Source: Fimbriimonadaceae bacterium (GTDB lineage Bacteria > Armatimonadota > Fimbriimonadia > Fimbriimonadales > Fimbriimonadaceae). From it: DNA of 17,675 nt. The first letter of the stretch is position 1; each line of letters starts with the position of its first letter. The position numbers were made by a program, and so were the translations under genes. Under the pieces are notes generated by a model. The model worked only from the letters and a program-made list of their open reading frames with translations. It searched no databases and was not told the origin of the DNA. This document shows, in pieces, positions 1-7,058 of the stretch. The stretch is taken from contig CANFJD010000023.1 of assembly GCA_947447315.1 (NCBI GenBank), positions 1 through 17,675 on the forward strand, given 5' to 3'.

Positions 1-507
1 GGTGGCAAAGTTGATGAGCGTCCCGCCCGCCCCAAACTTTTCTAGCGACTGCGCGATCAAATTGGGCAGATAGTTGAATAGGAACAATCCCAGTCCCAGC
101 GAGACCACCATTGTTGCGCCAATCGTCGCGTCTTGCACGCGCTTACTCGGTCCCGCTTCGGCTGGCTTGCCTTCTGCTGCCTCATCCACCACGGCAAACT
201 TAGGATCGGTCTGCACGTTTGCGGCAAACCGCATAGACTTAATGGCCAAAGACATCGTATCCAGAAGGGCGAGCGATCCGCGGAAAAACGGCCACTTCAG
301 CCACTTTTGGCGGCCGATCCAAGTCTTCTCCAGGGCTTCCGTAGTGAGGACAATATCTCCATTCGGCGCGCGACAGGCAATCGCGAAATACCGGGGAGAA
401 CGCATCATCACTCCCTCAATAATCGCTTGTCCGCCGTATTGCAGATATTCCTTCTTGGCGGCCACGCTAACTTTTTCGGGGGTTTCTGGCACCTCAAAAG
501 TATACAT
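1..507 (-). CDS. DUF1385 (YqhQ/COG3872) family membrane protein, C-terminus cut by window edge
   Basis: The reading frame starts with ATG at 507 and runs off the left edge, giving the first 169 residues. The N-terminus holds the family signature YGGQAIIEGVMMRSP (about residues 24-38), which is diagnostic of DUF1385. After it come a conserved tryptophan-rich stretch (WIGRQKWLKWPFFRG) and the first hydrophobic helix at about residues 125-148, followed by the cut. Family members are about 300 residues with several membrane segments, so roughly half is missing. Their biochemical role is not established. An in-frame stop lies about 30 bases upstream, and the start gives the usual short N-terminal lead into the signature, so the ATG is well supported. 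No Shine-Dalgarno and no start-proximal -10 is visible; the upstream 40 bases are A-rich on this strand. It is divergent from the next gene. Confidence 0.9.
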   Translation of the reverse strand, partial: MYTFEVPETPEKVSVAAKKEYLQYGGQAIIEGVMMRSPRYFAIACRAPNGDIVLTTEALEKTWIGRQKWLKWPFFRGSLALLDTMSLAIKSMRFAANVQTDPKFAVVDEAAEGKPAEAGPSKRVQDATIGATMVVSLGLGLFLFNYLPNLIAQSLEKFGAGGTLINFAT

Positions 508-565
508 TGCTGGGTTTTTTGAAAATTTTTGCTCGTCACCCGCACTTTTTGCTTCGAGAGCCGTC

Positions 566-571
566 TAAATT
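566..571 (+). promoter_or_regulatory. Possible -10 hexamer (TAAATT) of the 78-aa gene
   Basis: TAAATT would place transcription start near 578, leaving a leader of about 27 bases that contains the Shine-Dalgarno site at 592-598. No convincing -35 is seen at the proper distance. The assignment rests only on the hexamer and its spacing. Confidence 0.3.
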
Positions 572-591
572 GGCACGCGTGATCGCTAATC

Positions 592-598
592 AAGGAGG
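592..598 (+). promoter_or_regulatory. Strong Shine-Dalgarno site AAGGAGG
   Basis: AAGGAGG lies six bases before the ATG at 605, which is ideal spacing. It is the only textbook ribosome binding site in the window and strongly supports the small gene behind it. Confidence 0.85.
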
Positions 599-604
599 AG
601 CACC

Positions 605-841
605 ATGAAACCCGCCCCGATAACGGACGGACTGAAGCTCACCGAAGAGGAAGCATTCTCACTGTTGGGGTTGGCAATGACAAGCCCGCAGCGATTGGAT
701 GCAACCTCGGAGAAAGCGTTGCGAAAACTGGCTGAATATTGTGCAAATAATTGCCATCATTTAATTCATCATGAGGTTCCCGGAGGCTTCGATCCGGATC
801 AGTCAGACGAGCGACGTGAGCTTGCGGAGATGGGAGTCTGA
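605..841 (+). CDS. Small hydrophilic Cys/His-rich protein, function unknown (78 aa)
   Basis: I do not recognise this protein as a named family. The case for a real gene is the perfect AAGGAGG site six bases upstream, codon use like its neighbours, and its fit between a divergent gene and the NIF3 gene 28 bases downstream. The protein is acidic and probably helical, with a central run of ligand-type residues C46-x3-C50-H51-H52-x2-H55-H56. That could bind a metal ion, but no known zinc-finger pattern matches. The tail (DPDQSDERRELAEMGV) is charged and probably flexible. There is no signal peptide or membrane segment, so it should be cytoplasmic. It does not share a leader with the NIF3 gene, which has its own -10 element at the end of this gene. 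Confidence 0.75.
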   Translation: MKPAPITDGLKLTEEEAFSLLGLAMTSPQRLDATSEKALRKLAEYCANNCHHLIHHEVPGGFDPDQSDERRELAEMGV

Positions 842-858
842 AAAGGCTCCCTTTCTCA

Positions 859-864
859 TATAAT
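859..864 (+). promoter_or_regulatory. -10 element TATAAT directly before the NIF3 gene start
   Basis: A consensus TATAAT ends five bases before the GTG start at 870. Transcription start is expected 6-7 bases downstream of the hexamer, that is at the start codon, so the mRNA would be leaderless. There is no TTGACA-like -35 at 16-18 bp. Confidence 0.65.
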
Positions 865-869
865 GTGGT

Positions 870-1688
870 GTGCCCCGCGTCCGCGACGTTTTGGTCGCCC
901 TCGAATTAATCGCTCCTGAACGCTTCGCATTCGATTTTGATCGGGTCGGCTTGCAAGTCGGAGACTCCGATGCCCCGGTTCTTCGTGCGGTAGTCAGCTT
1001 AGATCGCTCCTTAGCTGCCATCGAATATGCGGCTACCATCGGCGCGAATCTCGTGGTCTCACATCATCCCCTCCTTCTATATCCGCTCGCCGCAGTAACC
1101 GAGGCAACTTACGAAGCACGCGTGGCTCGACGACTTGTGCAAGCGAATATTAATTTCATCGCTGCCCACACCAATTGGGACAGCGCTCGCGGCGGCATCA
1201 ACGACGCTCTCGCCCACACCCTTGGCCTGCACTCCGTCGAAGACTTCGGTTCCGGAGCCATGGTCGCCACTCCCGCCGGCCCGGTCCTTCAGCAGGCCGC
1301 CGGGCGAATAGGCTCCCTCCCCGATGCGGTTAGCGGCGTGCAATTCGCTTCCCTTCTCAAAGATCGCCTCGGACTCGATCCCCTCATGTTCTGTTCCGCC
1401 GATCGCATGATAAAGCGTGTCGCGGTCGTCGGCGGTGCTGCCGACGGCGAGTGGCGCGCCGCCAACGCCGCAAGCATGGACATCCTCGTGACGGGCGAAG
1501 TTAAGCAGCACAACGGGCTCGAAGCCATGGAGTCGGGTTTTGCTATCGCTGCCGCAGGTCACTATGCCACTGAGCAGCCCGGAGTCGTCTGGTTGAGAGA
1601 ACGGCTGGCAGAGTCCGTTCCCGAGGTCGAATGGGTTATATTCGAGCCCGTTGCCGGGACCGCTGGGCGTCCCTGGTCGCTCGGTTAA
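870..1688 (+). CDS. NIF3-like dinuclear metal center protein (YbgI/YqfO family)
   Basis: This is a NIF3/DUF34 family protein of 272 residues, the usual length for the short form. The metal-binding motifs appear in the standard order: VSHHPLLL (H65, H66), AHTNWDSARGGIND (H100, D104), TGEVKQHN, and AGHYATEQPG (H231, E235). The conserved GLQVGD motif lies near residue 27, although the usual upstream tryptophan is replaced (FDFDRVGL). The exact activity is uncertain; members have been annotated as GTP cyclohydrolase I type 2, but this is not generally accepted. The GTG start at 870 gives the normal N-terminus, and the ATG at 863 is out of frame. A TATAAT box five bases upstream implies a leaderless message. 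Confidence 0.93.
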   Translation: MPRVRDVLVALELIAPERFAFDFDRVGLQVGDSDAPVLRAVVSLDRSLAAIEYAATIGANLVVSHHPLLLYPLAAVTEATYEARVARRLVQANINFIAAHTNWDSARGGINDALAHTLGLHSVEDFGSGAMVATPAGPVLQQAAGRIGSLPDAVSGVQFASLLKDRLGLDPLMFCSADRMIKRVAVVGGAADGEWRAANAASMDILVTGEVKQHNGLEAMESGFAIAAAGHYATEQPGVVWLRERLAESVPEVEWVIFEPVAGTAGRPWSLG

Positions 1689-1703
1689 CGCTGCCCCAAC
1701 AGG

Positions 1704-1709
1704 TACATT
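1704..1709 (+). promoter_or_regulatory. -10 element TACATT directly before trhO
   Basis: TACATT ends six bases before the ATG at 1716, the same geometry as at several other genes here. It would give a leaderless trhO mRNA separate from the NIF3 gene, whose stop is 27 bases upstream of the trhO start. Confidence 0.5.
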
Positions 1710-1715
1710 TTTCGT

Positions 1716-2618
1716 ATGGGCGACGAATCGGTTTGGTATGTGACGGCGTTTTATCGATTCTTCGAATTGAGTGCGGACACCCTTCCGGCCGAAAAGTCAG
1801 CGTTGCTGGACTATATGAATTCACATGGGGTCCGTGGGCTCGTAATCCTGGCTCCGGAGGGCATCAACGGCACCGTCGCAGGATCTGCCGATGCCATCCA
1901 GCATTTCAAAACGCACATCACCAACCGCTTCGCCGCCGACATTCATTTCAAAGATTCGATCAGCGAAAAACCGCCCTTCCGACGCACGACGGTAGATCTG
2001 AGAGAAGAAATTGTCGGGCTGAAACGCCCCGATCTGGTGCCCGAAGCCCCCGAAAACTCCCACCTGTCTCCGGCCGAATGGCACGCCATGTTGGAGTCGG
2101 ATCAACCCAAACTATTAATCGACACCCGCAACCGATACGAAACCCAAGTCGGAAAATTCCGTGGCGCGATTGACCCCGATCTCGGCACCTTCTCCGATTG
2201 GCAAACCTACCTGCGCGAAACTCAACTTCCGAAAGACGTCCCGGTGATGATCTACTGCACTGGCGGCATTCGCTGCGAGAAAGCCATCCTGGAAATGCAT
2301 GAGCAAGGGTTCGAAAAGGTGTATCAACTCCGCGACGGGATTCTCGGCTACCTCGCCGAATATCCCGAAGGCTACTATGATGGTGAATGCTACGTATTCG
2401 ATGACCGCGTCACCGTCGGTCCCGACCTAAAGCCGACTGGCAACTACGGAACCTGCCCGGGCTGCGGCCTTACGGCGGGCATCACTGAGTCCTGCATCAT
2501 CTGCGACACCAAGTATTTTGTTTGCGAAGGCTGCCAACCCAAGCGACCGAACGTCTGCTCGAAACCCTGCCTCGACCAATTCCAACGCCACGGCCCTCGT
2601 CGGCGTGTCACCGCGTAG
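1716..2618 (+). CDS. trhO: tRNA uridine(34) hydroxylase TrhO (rhodanese-domain, UPF0176/YceA)
   Basis: TrhO carries out prephenate-independent, oxygen-dependent hydroxylation of U34 in certain tRNAs, the first step to 5-methoxyuridine or cmo5U. The 300-residue protein has the family layout. The N-terminal ferredoxin-like domain contains LAPEGINGTVAGS (about 45-57). The rhodanese domain spans about 120-220, with LLIDTRNRYE and the active loop CTGGIRCEKA (C181, C187). The C-terminal cysteine region has C247, C250, C260, C263, C270, C273, C281 and C285. Eight cysteines in paired spacing look able to bind zinc; Cys pairs in this region are known in many family members. The start fits the family and has a TACATT box six bases before it. 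No -35 or Shine-Dalgarno is seen. Confidence 0.94.
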   Translation: MGDESVWYVTAFYRFFELSADTLPAEKSALLDYMNSHGVRGLVILAPEGINGTVAGSADAIQHFKTHITNRFAADIHFKDSISEKPPFRRTTVDLREEIVGLKRPDLVPEAPENSHLSPAEWHAMLESDQPKLLIDTRNRYETQVGKFRGAIDPDLGTFSDWQTYLRETQLPKDVPVMIYCTGGIRCEKAILEMHEQGFEKVYQLRDGILGYLAEYPEGYYDGECYVFDDRVTVGPDLKPTGNYGTCPGCGLTAGITESCIICDTKYFVCEGCQPKRPNVCSKPCLDQFQRHGPRRRVTA

Positions 2619-2620
2619 GT

Positions 2621-2626
2621 TAGAAT
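2621..2626 (+). promoter_or_regulatory. -10 element TAGAAT directly before the esterase gene
   Basis: TAGAAT ends six bases before the ATG at 2633 and begins two bases after the trhO stop codon. It gives the esterase its own promoter with a predicted leaderless transcript, although the genes are only 14 bases apart. Confidence 0.55.
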
Positions 2627-2632
2627 CGGAAC

Positions 2633-4108
2633 ATGATTCTTCGGCTCCTCCGAGTTGCCGGAACGGCTTCGGTCTGCTTCATTGCCGCCGTTTCCTCTGC
2701 CGTAACGTTTAAGGTTTCGTATCCGGCATCAACGTATTCCAAGCCGTTTTCGGGCCGCGTCCTTGTTTTCCTCACCCAAAAATCTGGTGTCGAGCCCCGA
2801 CTCGGCCCGGATTGGTTCAATCCCGAACCGTTCTATTCGGTCACCGTAAAGAACCTCAAACCCGGCCAGAATCTCACCATCGATAATAAGGATGCCGTCG
2901 GCTTCCCCGGCAAACTAAGTGCTCTCCCCAATGGCAACTACCGAGCGCAGGCCGTTTTCGATCTGAATCTCGGAGGCCGCCAGATCGGCGCCTCCCCAGG
3001 CAACCTCTTCTCCAAAAGTACGCCCATCTCCGTTACTGCTGACAACACCATCAGTCTGACTTGCGATCAAGTGGTCAGCACCCCTAAGTTCGCGGAAACC
3101 AAATCGACGAAGGAGTTTGTCCTTCAATCCAACCTCCTCACCAAATTCTACGGTCGCTCGACGTCAATCCGGGCCGCCGTAATCCTGCCCCCCCAGTACG
3201 ATGCTGAACCCACTCGAAAGTTTCCCGTCCTCTATGAAGTTCCTGGCTTCGGCGGCAACCACTACATGTACAGCGGCTTCAATAATCCAGGCCCCACGCA
3301 ACGGGGCGGGGAGCCCTTTATCTATGTCGTTTTAAATCCCGATTGCCCCACCGGCCACTCCGTATTCGCCGATAGTGCCAACAACGGCCCCTGGGGCAAA
3401 GCGCTCACCGCCGAATTTATCCCTGCCCTGGAATCAAGATTCCGTGCCCTTAACGATGTGGCTGCTCGCTTTGTCACTGGCCACTCGAGCGGGGGATGGT
3501 CCTCCCTTTGGCTCCAGGTCACCTATCCCGACGTGTTCGGCGGCGTCTGGAGTACTGCTCCCGACCCCGTGGATTTCCGCGACTTTCAGCGAATTGACCT
3601 CTACGATTCCAAGTCCAACATGTTTGTGGACCCACAGGGCGCCCCGCGTCCTATTGCCCGAATCGGAACCGAAGCCAAGCTTTTCTACCGGTCGTTCAGC
3701 GATATGGAGCGGCCGCTTGGTCGTGGGGAACAGCTCGGCTCCTTCGATGCCGTCTTCAGTCCCCGTGGCAAGGATGGTGAGCCCCGCCCCCTTTGGAACC
3801 GGGACACCGGTGCCATCGATCCTACTGTTGCCAATGCCTGGAAGAAATACGATATCGGACTCACGCTCCGCAACAACTGGAAAACCCTTGGCCCCAAGCT
3901 AAAAGGAAAAATTCATTTGTACATGGGCGATCTCGACACGTTTTATCTAGAGGGCGCAACCAAGCTGCTCAAGAACGACCTCGCCGCGTTGGGTTCCGAC
4001 GCTGTGATCGAAATCGTCCCTGGCGACCATTTCACCATGATGTCGTCGTCCCTCCGATCCCGCATCAACGCTGAAATGGCCCGCGCGTTCCGCGCCGCCA
4101 ATCAGTAA
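2633..4108 (+). CDS. Exported alpha/beta hydrolase, esterase D-like (putative esterase family)
   Basis: The 491-residue protein begins with a signal peptide (MILRLLRVAG, hydrophobic core to about residue 22, SSA cleavage region), so it should act outside the cytoplasmic membrane. Residues about 25-160 form a beta-rich N-terminal region of unknown type. From about 160 there is an alpha/beta hydrolase of the putative esterase family (PF00756). Visible features are the chain RKFPVLYEVPGFGG, the nucleophile elbow GHSSGG (S285), an acidic candidate in MGDLDTF (D433 or D435), and GDHFTM with the likely catalytic H466. An aromatic-rich insertion lies at about 325-400. The substrate is unknown; carbohydrate or feruloyl esters are possible for this family. 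Its last seven bases overlap the end of the convergent gene. Confidence 0.85.
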   Translation: MILRLLRVAGTASVCFIAAVSSAVTFKVSYPASTYSKPFSGRVLVFLTQKSGVEPRLGPDWFNPEPFYSVTVKNLKPGQNLTIDNKDAVGFPGKLSALPNGNYRAQAVFDLNLGGRQIGASPGNLFSKSTPISVTADNTISLTCDQVVSTPKFAETKSTKEFVLQSNLLTKFYGRSTSIRAAVILPPQYDAEPTRKFPVLYEVPGFGGNHYMYSGFNNPGPTQRGGEPFIYVVLNPDCPTGHSVFADSANNGPWGKALTAEFIPALESRFRALNDVAARFVTGHSSGGWSSLWLQVTYPDVFGGVWSTAPDPVDFRDFQRIDLYDSKSNMFVDPQGAPRPIARIGTEAKLFYRSFSDMERPLGRGEQLGSFDAVFSPRGKDGEPRPLWNRDTGAIDPTVANAWKKYDIGLTLRNNWKTLGPKLKGKIHLYMGDLDTFYLEGATKLLKNDLAALGSDAVIEIVPGDHFTMMSSSLRSRINAEMARAFRAANQ

Positions 4109-4650
4109 TTCGGCTTCACGTCCGGCATTCCGAGCGCATCCAATATCTCCTTGGAGGTTGCTCGGTTGCCATGATCCCGGCTAATCTTGACGAACTTAAT
4201 CACTCCGTTTCGACCGATCACAAACGTTGAGGGATAGGAGGTCTCTCCGTCGGCATCCCATCGTAGCCCGTATTTCGAAACCACCGTGATATCAGGGTCC
4301 ACTCCCACCCGAAAGTTCTTCGGTAATTGCTTTCCCTGCAAGAATTCGCTGGCCCGCTCCTTCAGATCGGTCGCCGGGCCCGGGTACAGCATAATCACCT
4401 CTGCTTTTGTCGCTTCAAACTGCGACTTCGATTTCAACAGCTCGCCAACCTGTTGCGTACAGAGGGGACATTGGTAACCCGGAAAGCCTCGCAGGACTAT
4501 CAAAACAACCTGCCCCTTCTTTAAGGACTTCGATAGATCGATTTTGGGGCCGGTCACCGAATCAACGGCAAAAAGCACCGGCCGATCTCCAACCTTTGGG
4601 GGCACGGGGCCCAATCCGACCGCCCCAATCAGAAGTGCCGACAGCATCAT
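4102..4650 (-). CDS. Exported peroxiredoxin-like (AhpC/TSA, redoxin) protein
   Basis: The 182-residue protein starts with a short hydrophobic leader (MMLSALLIGAVGLGPVPP) and continues as a thioredoxin-fold peroxiredoxin-like domain. The active-site loop is LRGFPGYQCPLCTQQ, with C61 and C64. This CPxC arrangement is seen in the peroxiredoxin-like subgroup rather than in classical PxxxTxxC enzymes. Later motifs are TSYPSTFVIGRNGVIKF, typical of the AhpC/TSA fold. It may reduce peroxides or act as a thiol-disulfide reductase in the periplasm; the sequence does not decide. Two ATG codons are tandem (4650, 4647). TAGAAG four bases upstream is a poor -10 match, and AAGGGG just before the start could act as a weak ribosome binding site for the second ATG. 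The stop overlaps the convergent esterase gene. Confidence 0.82.
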   Translation of the reverse strand: MMLSALLIGAVGLGPVPPKVGDRPVLFAVDSVTGPKIDLSKSLKKGQVVLIVLRGFPGYQCPLCTQQVGELLKSKSQFEATKAEVIMLYPGPATDLKERASEFLQGKQLPKNFRVGVDPDITVVSKYGLRWDADGETSYPSTFVIGRNGVIKFVKISRDHGNRATSKEILDALGMPDVKPNY

Positions 4651-4717
4651 GCCCCTTCTACTCCCGTGGTCGCGTGTTTTGCTCCCACTTTTTGCACGAC
4701 TTCACCGCAGGTTAACG

Positions 4718-4742
4718 GACGGGCGTCTCGGAACCGCCCGTC
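4718..4742 (-). terminator. Stem-loop after the alcohol dehydrogenase gene
   Basis: Perfect 8-bp arms (GACGGGCG at 4718-4725 and CGCCCGTC at 4735-4742) enclose a 9-base loop, seven bases beyond the alcohol dehydrogenase stop. The stem is GC-rich as in an intrinsic terminator, but the following bases on this strand (CGTTAACC) lack a U-run. It may end transcription inefficiently or protect the 3' end. Confidence 0.5.
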
Positions 4743-4748
4743 ACAATC

Positions 4749-5795
4749 CTACTTCAAGCTAGCGATATCGATTACGAACCGGTACCGAACATCGCTCTTC
4801 AGCATTCGGTCGTACGCCTCGTTAATGTAATCAGCCTGGATGACTTCCACATCACTCGCGATTCCCTTCTCCGCACAGAAGTCCAGCATCTCCTGCGTTT
4901 CCCGGATTCCGCCAATCATGGAGCCAGAAAGCGAACGTCGCTTGCCGACCAAAGCGAATGCGCCCACCTTGGTTGGGTTGGGCAGCCCAACCAGCACCAT
5001 GTTGCCGTTCAACTTAAGCATCCCCAAATAGTCGTTGTATTCGTGATCTGCCGAAACGGTATCCAGAATAAAGTTGAACTTCGCGGTGTTCGCTTGGAAT
5101 GCTCCTTCCTCACCGGTTGCGACAAAGTCATCCGCTCCGAGGGCCAACGCTGCATCCCGCTTACCGGGGGAGTGGCTTAGAACCGTAACGTGCGCCCCCA
5201 GCGCCTTAGCAAACTTAACCCCCATGTGACCCAATCCTCCGAGACCCACTACCGCTACATGATCACCCGGCTTCACACCAAAGTGCTTCAAAGGCGAGTA
5301 GGTGGTGATCCCGGCGCAGAGCAACGGTGCTGCTCGCTCCAAAGGAATCCCTTCTGGGATGCTGACTACGTAGTCCTGGTCAATCGTTATCTGCGTGGAG
5401 TAGCCACCGTAGTTCACTGAAACTCCATCCCGAGCGATGGAATTGTAAGTGCCGGTCATTCCCTGCTCGCAATACTGTTCCTCACCGCTCCGGCAAGGCT
5501 CGCAGTCGCGGCAAGAATCGACGAAGACACCGACTCCCACGGTGTCGCCGACTTTCCATTTGGTTACGCTGTCACCGACCCGAGTGACTTTGCCCACAAT
5601 CTCGTGGCCCGGCACCATCGGAAAAATCGATCCACCCCACTCGTCCCGCGCCTGGTGGAGGTCAGAGTGGCAAACGCCACAGTACAGGATCTCGATCAAT
5701 ACATCGTTTGGTAGCGGATCCCGCCGGTCAAAAGACCAGGGCTCGAGGGGTGTGGTGGGCGAATGGACAGCATAAGCAGCAGTTGTTAGGCTCAT
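4749..5795 (-). CDS. Zinc-dependent NAD(P) alcohol dehydrogenase, cinnamyl-alcohol/YahK type
   Basis: This 348-residue medium-chain dehydrogenase/reductase interconverts alcohols and aldehydes in the cytoplasm. Catalytic zinc ligands are visible in CGVCHSD (C42), PGHE (H64, E65) and C160 in PLLCAG. The structural zinc site is C95, C98, C101 and C109. The Rossmann motif GLGGLGH lies at 184-190, followed by VTVLSHSPGKRD. The Ser-x-Ser-x-x-Lys pattern after the second strand is typical of NADP-preferring CAD/YahK enzymes, so it probably reduces aldehydes broadly. Length and motif spacing are complete. The start ATG lies six bases after TAAACT, predicting a leaderless transcript. A stem-loop follows the stop codon. 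Confidence 0.93.
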   Translation of the reverse strand: MSLTTAAYAVHSPTTPLEPWSFDRRDPLPNDVLIEILYCGVCHSDLHQARDEWGGSIFPMVPGHEIVGKVTRVGDSVTKWKVGDTVGVGVFVDSCRDCEPCRSGEEQYCEQGMTGTYNSIARDGVSVNYGGYSTQITIDQDYVVSIPEGIPLERAAPLLCAGITTYSPLKHFGVKPGDHVAVVGLGGLGHMGVKFAKALGAHVTVLSHSPGKRDAALALGADDFVATGEEGAFQANTAKFNFILDTVSADHEYNDYLGMLKLNGNMVLVGLPNPTKVGAFALVGKRRSLSGSMIGGIRETQEMLDFCAEKGIASDVEVIQADYINEAYDRMLKSDVRYRFVIDIASLK

Positions 5796-5801
5796 TGGAT
5801 C

Positions 5802-5807
5802 AGTTTA
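5802..5807 (-). promoter_or_regulatory. -10 element TAAACT directly before the alcohol dehydrogenase gene
   Basis: On the minus strand TAAACT ends six bases before the ATG at 5795. It lies in the 52-base gap behind the antiporter gene, so the dehydrogenase appears to have its own promoter. Confidence 0.5.
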
Positions 5808-5847
5808 TTCAACGACTTACAGTGTCCACTCGACGGCATCAGCTTCT

Positions 5848-7029
5848 TTAAGATTCCATTAGACCAAACCGCTTCGCTACCACCTGTATCGTCGTCCCCT
5901 GAAACAGGGCCGAAATCAAAACTACAAAAAACACCAGGTGAAATATCTCGTGCGCGCGCGGAATTTCGGCGAGCAACGGATAAGTGGCCAAAACGATGGG
6001 TACTGCGCCCCGCAGTCCACACCAGGCTACAAAAACCTGCTCCTTAAAAGGCACCCGGAATGGAGTCAGAGTGGCAAAGACTGCCAGCGGTCGGGCGATG
6101 AACATCAGCGTGCCCGCAATTACTAATCCGGCCCAAACCACCGGCGGCAACTGTCTCGGAAATACCAACAGCCCCAAAACAATAAATAGGATCACCTGCA
6201 TCATCCACGAAACGCCTTCGTGAAACCGTTGCAAATCCTTTTGCTGTCGAAATGAACCGTTGCCAAAAGCAACGCCTGCCACATAAACCGCCAAAAATCC
6301 ATTCCCGCCCAGTAGCACCACCAGGCCAAAGGTCAACAGCACCACCGTGATACTTACCCACTGGTACATCCCTTCAAAATCCACCTTCAGTCGGCGCATC
6401 GCAAAGCCACCAACGCGTCCCCCAACCCAGCCGCCAACGGCGCCCATGACCATCTGCCAAACAAATGACAAAACCGCCGGACCCCAACCCTGAAACTCTC
6501 CCGATAGCAGCGAAACCAGCGCGATAGTAAGAAAAATCGCCGTAGGATCGTTTGCGCCCGATTCCATCTCCAGCAGCGAACGCAAGTCAGGCTTTAGCCG
6601 GTGACCACCTTTTCCCAGAGCCGAAAACACCACCGACGCATCGGTCGATGCAATGATCGCACCGAGTAAGAATCCTTCTGGCCGTGAAAAACCCAACCAC
6701 CGCACCGCGGCAAATCCCACCACCAACGCGGTTGCAATCACCCCCACCGTCGCCAGTAAGATAGCTTTTGGCGCATTTGGTCTTGCCTTCCTCCATTTCA
6801 GGTCCATTCCTCCAGAAAAAAGGATGAACGCCAGGGCCACCACCCCAATGTGTTCGGTCAAGTAAGCATTTGTAAACCAAATACCGCCGGGACCGTCCGA
6901 CCCCATCAGCATTCCTGCCACCAGAAAGAGGATCAACACCGGTACCCCCAGCTTCGTCGCCACCCGGTTGGCGATCAAGCTCAGCGCCAGGGCAATCCCA
7001 ATGAACAGAAGCCAGAGTTCAATCGTCAA
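5848..7029 (-). CDS. Cation/proton antiporter of the CPA1 group (CvrA/NhaP2-like), short form
   Basis: The 393-residue protein is a polytopic inner-membrane exchanger, probably K+/H+ or Na+/H+. It follows the CvrA/NhaP2 sequence along its length: LGVPVLILFLVAGMLMGSDGPGG, IIASTDASVVFSALG (D130), LEMESGANDPTAIFLT (N160, D161, ion-binding pair), WCGLRGAVPIVLATYP, and VVFFVVLISALFQGTT at the end. About a dozen helices are expected. Escherichia coli CvrA (about 578 aa) has a long cytoplasmic tail with a TrkA-C type domain; here the protein stops right after the membrane core, so that regulatory tail is absent. The start is TTG (MTIELWLLF), with TATTAA six bases upstream as an imperfect -10. The gene has no obvious functional link to its neighbours. 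Confidence 0.9.
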   Translation of the reverse strand: MTIELWLLFIGIALALSLIANRVATKLGVPVLILFLVAGMLMGSDGPGGIWFTNAYLTEHIGVVALAFILFSGGMDLKWRKARPNAPKAILLATVGVIATALVVGFAAVRWLGFSRPEGFLLGAIIASTDASVVFSALGKGGHRLKPDLRSLLEMESGANDPTAIFLTIALVSLLSGEFQGWGPAVLSFVWQMVMGAVGGWVGGRVGGFAMRRLKVDFEGMYQWVSITVVLLTFGLVVLLGGNGFLAVYVAGVAFGNGSFRQQKDLQRFHEGVSWMMQVILFIVLGLLVFPRQLPPVVWAGLVIAGTLMFIARPLAVFATLTPFRVPFKEQVFVAWCGLRGAVPIVLATYPLLAEIPRAHEIFHLVFFVVLISALFQGTTIQVVAKRFGLMES

Positions 7030-7035
7030 GTTGAC

Positions 7036-7041
7036 TTAATA
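7036..7041 (-). promoter_or_regulatory. Weak -10-like hexamer TATTAA before the antiporter gene
   Basis: TATTAA ends six bases before the TTG start at 7029. It keeps the TA of the TAnnnT pattern but has A at the last position, so it is weaker than the other start-proximal hexamers. Confidence 0.3.
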
Positions 7042-7058
7042 ATGACGCGTGATCCTGC

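Noticed and set aside
1077..1562. 161-codon minus-strand frame opposite the NIF3-like gene
   Set aside because: It is an antisense shadow of a gene with all its metal-binding motifs; no independent signal.
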